Below are positions 22,912 through 25,196 of a stretch of DNA of 25,196 nt, one piece after another. The stretch is from Bacteroidota bacterium (GTDB lineage Bacteria > Bacteroidota > Bacteroidia > Sphingobacteriales > Sphingobacteriaceae). Both the position numbers and the translations under genes were made by a program. Below the pieces are notes generated by a model. It ran no database searches. It saw only the letters and a program-made list of their open reading frames with translations, and was not told where the DNA came from. Position 1 is the stretch's first letter; every line of letters starts with the position of its first letter. The stretch lies in contig JABDBT010000024.1 of the NCBI GenBank assembly GCA_013288465.1, forward strand, positions 1 through 25,196, given 5' to 3'.

Positions 22912-24149
22912 AAGCTTTTACATTGATAATAATTGCGGTTCTTTATTCGTTGGAAGGATTCTCCCAAACAGACTCATTACGCTTAAAACAGAAAAACACC
23001 GATAATATAATCCTTGAGCAGTCATTTATTGACTCTTCCAAACAAAAAGACGTTGGCGACCTGATTAGCAAAATTTTCACTAAAAAAGCATCTTCAACTA
23101 AAACGCAGCCGACTAAAAAGCTAAGTATCTCTGTTATACCTTCGGCAGGATATACACTAACAACCGGGTTTGCGGCGGATTTAACCGGGAACGGTGCATT
23201 TTTTACCACCAGTGACCATCATGAAAACCTGTCGGTTGTTGATGGCGACCTTTCCTACGATGTAAAACTTCAAAAAATATTTGTTTCCCGGTCAGAGATT
23301 TGGACAAATAATAACAGCTATAAAATTACCTCAGATATACGGTGGCAGGAATTTCCCGAAGATACTTATGGCATAGGTACCACGACGTTACCTGCTAATG
23401 CCGATCCTTTGTTGTTTTTTTACACTAAGGTTTATGCAACCCTGTACAAAAAGATAGTTCCGGACGCTGATTATTATTTAGGGTTGGGGTATAACCTTGA
23501 TCATCATTATAATATTAAAGAAACCGGTATTCAAAGTAAAATGACGACCGATTTTAAAACCTATGGCGGCGCTGCTGCAACAACGTCGTCGGGCGTTAAC
23601 ATTAATTTTTTATATGATAGCCGCAAAAACACCATTAATGCGCTTAATGGTATTTATGCCAATATAACCTATACTCAAAACCTTATTTGGCTATGCAGTA
23701 ATTCAAATTGGGAACAGCTTCAGCTCGATTTCAGGAAGTACATCAAAGTATCGCAGCGCTCAAATAATGTGTTGGCGTTATGGAGCTTTGTTTGGTTAAC
23801 CAAGGGCAACCCGCCCTATCTTGATCTGCCCTATACCGGCGGTGATACTTTTAACAATACCGGCAGGGGATATATACAAGGCCGGTTTACGGGGCGCGAT
23901 ATGCTTTATATAGAAAGCGAATACCGGTTTGGCATAACCCCTAATGGTTTAATAGGCGGCGTATTATTTGCCAACGCCGAAAGCTTAACCGAGCTTAAAA
24001 CTAACGCGTTTGAAACCGTAGCCCCGGGAGCGGGGGCAGGATTGCGTATCAAAGTAAATAAGCATTCAAACACCAATGTGAGCATTGATTATGGGTTTGG
24101 CATACATGGCTCACATGGTTTTTTTGTTAATTTGGGAGAGGTTTTTTAG
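22908..24149 (+). CDS. POTRA-less Omp85/BamA-superfamily outer-membrane barrel (surface antigen D15-like)
   Basis: 413 residues. The start is TTG within a 4-bp TTGA overlap with the DedA-GT stop; TAA is the preceding in-frame codon and no ATG is near. A TTG start yields a good signal peptide (KAFTLIIIAVLYSLEGFSQ). A short Ser/Thr/Lys linker (about 25-75) is followed directly by the Bac_surface_Ag-type barrel, with SVIPSAGYTLTTGFA, FLYDSRKNTINALNGIYANITY, and a terminal strand GFFVNLGEVF ending in Phe as the BAM signal. There is no room for POTRA domains. Some short Omp85 members act without POTRA domains; their substrates are mostly unknown. The coupling to a DedA-glycosyltransferase and the divergent AsmA-like gene suggest a role in delivering or using an envelope lipid, which is inference. 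Confidence 0.85.
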   Translation: MKAFTLIIIAVLYSLEGFSQTDSLRLKQKNTDNIILEQSFIDSSKQKDVGDLISKIFTKKASSTKTQPTKKLSISVIPSAGYTLTTGFAADLTGNGAFFTTSDHHENLSVVDGDLSYDVKLQKIFVSRSEIWTNNNSYKITSDIRWQEFPEDTYGIGTTTLPANADPLLFFYTKVYATLYKKIVPDADYYLGLGYNLDHHYNIKETGIQSKMTTDFKTYGGAAATTSSGVNINFLYDSRKNTINALNGIYANITYTQNLIWLCSNSNWEQLQLDFRKYIKVSQRSNNVLALWSFVWLTKGNPPYLDLPYTGGDTFNNTGRGYIQGRFTGRDMLYIESEYRFGITPNGLIGGVLFANAESLTELKTNAFETVAPGAGAGLRIKVNKHSNTNVSIDYGFGIHGSHGFFVNLGEVF

Positions 24150-24230
24150 AAAGGATTTTTAGTGAACCAGGCTTTTTTTGAACCGGTTTTCAAATAATTT
24201 AGCCAACTTAGGCGAAAATGCCCGGCCGCA
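24150..24230. other. Convergent intergenic gap
   Basis: These 81 bp lie between the Omp85 stop and the convergent propeller gene. A 6-bp stem TTTGAA/TTCAAA with a CCGGTT loop sits beside a T-run near 24174-24197, but the T-run precedes rather than follows the stem on the plus strand, so I do not call a terminator. Confidence 0.4.
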
Positions 24231-25196
24231 TCAAACACGCGTTAATTTTACGGGTGCAGTGTGGTAAGCATTCCACTGGCATACATACAGGCTTTTATCA
24301 TCATCAACACACACATCGTGGCCATGATAAAAAACGGGGTTTGCAGCTTGTAATGTTTGCTGTAGAATACCGTTTTTATAATTAGGGGCAGTTCCTCCGG
24401 GATTTGATACCACTTTGTTATCAGCATCCAATACAGTTACAAAGCCCGAATAATCAAAGCGTTTTCCGGTAGCATCCTTCGACCAGCATACACCGGCATA
24501 AATATTCTGTTCGTTAATTACTGCCCGGCATACATACATGCCCGGCAAATCAATACGCTTAATAAATTTGCCATCCAGCGTAAATATCTTGAAACAATTT
24601 TCTTCGCGCGAAGTACAGATGAGCGTGGGGTTACTTTTATCGCGGGTATCAACGGTTACGCCATGAGCGTTAACCAGGTTATGATCTTTATTGGCATTAT
24701 GATGCCCACCAAAATGACGGATATATTGCCCTTTGCTATCGTACTGAATAATATAATCAGAGCCATACCCATCGGCAACATAAATATCGCCATTAGGCGC
24801 TACTGTAGTTTCAGTTGGTTTAAAGGGCTCGTCATCTTTATAAATACCGATGGTCCTGGGGTGGCCAATAGCAAATATCAGCCTGCCATCAAGCGTGGTT
24901 TTTAGTACCTGGCCCGACTGCCCGTAGCCGTTGCCGGATCTATCCAAAGCCCAGCCGCAGTCAGTAAGCAATAAAAAGTCTTCGTCCCCTTCTTTGCTAA
25001 TGCTTAAACCGTGTCCACCGGGTAAAGCTGTTCCCCAATAATCCACCAATTTGCCCGATTTATCAAAGATCAGAATGTTATTATGTGTATGGTCACCAAG
25101 CATAATAAGGCGCCCCTTGCTGTCCTGTACCATTTCATGGCAATTGGCCAGCGGCGTATTATTAACACTGATTTTTGCCCAACTCTTGTCGGCTTT
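24231..25196 (-). CDS. NHL-repeat / six-bladed beta-propeller protein, N-terminus beyond the window
   Basis: The frame stays open past the internal Met at 25133 to the window edge (upstream residues include SWAKISVNNTPLANCHEM), so the true start is outside and about 321 residues are seen. NHL-type blades recur: GRLIMLGDHTHNNILIFDKSGKLVDYWG, then PTETTVAPNGDIYVADGYGSDYIIQYDSKGQYIRHFGG, NAHGVTVDTRDKSNPTLIC, and a final GHDVCVDDDKSLYVCQWN blade. The pattern recalls propeller proteins related to peptidyl-hydroxyglycine alpha-amidating lyase, but I cannot tell whether it is an enzyme. In this phylum such proteins are usually secreted or periplasmic; the signal region is not visible. It is convergent to the Omp85 gene. 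Confidence 0.8.
   Translation of the reverse strand, partial: KADKSWAKISVNNTPLANCHEMVQDSKGRLIMLGDHTHNNILIFDKSGKLVDYWGTALPGGHGLSISKEGDEDFLLLTDCGWALDRSGNGYGQSGQVLKTTLDGRLIFAIGHPRTIGIYKDDEPFKPTETTVAPNGDIYVADGYGSDYIIQYDSKGQYIRHFGGHHNANKDHNLVNAHGVTVDTRDKSNPTLICTSREENCFKIFTLDGKFIKRIDLPGMYVCRAVINEQNIYAGVCWSKDATGKRFDYSGFVTVLDADNKVVSNPGGTAPNYKNGILQQTLQAANPVFYHGHDVCVDDDKSLYVCQWNAYHTAPVKLTRV

Noticed and set aside
24174..24197. Possible terminator between the Omp85 and propeller genes
   Set aside because: The stem is only 6 bp and the T-run lies on the wrong side for plus-strand termination.

Overview
The window looks like chromosomal DNA of a Bacteroidota bacterium, most likely from the Sphingobacteriaceae (Mucilaginibacter/Pedobacter-like); the genus is inference. 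The signs are a type IX secretion (T9SS) 'type B' gliding-motility C-terminal domain on a giant secreted protein, a PorP/SprF-like protein beside an OmpA/PD40 protein, a pyrG-yidC pair, A-rich leaders with almost no Shine-Dalgarno sequence, and several matches to the Bacteroidota -7 promoter element TAnnTTTG. Most genes have moderate GC. The stretch at about 2.3-3.7 kb is clearly more AT-rich.

Layout. (1) 1-2324: tail of an unidentified gene, then an FkbH-like HAD protein and its acyl carrier protein, probably the end of a polysaccharide or acyl-modification cluster. (2) 2308-3475: AT-rich insert-like segment with a short orphan antitoxin-like gene on the minus strand and a secreted trypsin-like serine protease. 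(3) 3711-7259: pyrG (CTP synthase) and yidC (membrane insertase), closed by a strong hairpin terminator. (4) 7174-7705: gene-free, holding a nested REP-like palindromic element. (5) 7706-12523: plus-strand genes for a secreted TPR-repeat protein, an exonuclease/GIY-YIG nuclease fusion, an M15 peptidase and a short-chain dehydrogenase, with several 3'-end hairpins. (6) 12574-17814, minus strand: a very tight three-gene operon of T9SS type B secreted protein, PorP/SprF-like protein and OmpA/PD40 protein. (7) 17921-24149: a large AsmA-like protein divergent from a two-gene operon encoding a DedA-glycosyltransferase fusion and a POTRA-less Omp85 barrel. (8) 24231-25196, minus strand: 3' part of an NHL/six-bladed beta-propeller gene running off the window.

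How they may work together. pyrG and yidC are housekeeping. The minus-strand triplet is a familiar Bacteroidota arrangement in which an adhesin-like T9SS substrate is exported and held at the surface with its dedicated PorP/SprF-like and OmpA-like partners. The most unusual content is region 7. One polypeptide joins a DedA (VTT) membrane domain, a family linked to undecaprenyl-phosphate and phospholipid translocation, to a GT4 glycosyltransferase. It is translationally coupled to an outer-membrane Omp85 barrel and divergent from an AsmA-like protein, a family implicated in lipid transit across the periplasm. My inference, which needs testing, is a make-flip-deliver route for an envelope glycolipid or lipid-linked sugar.
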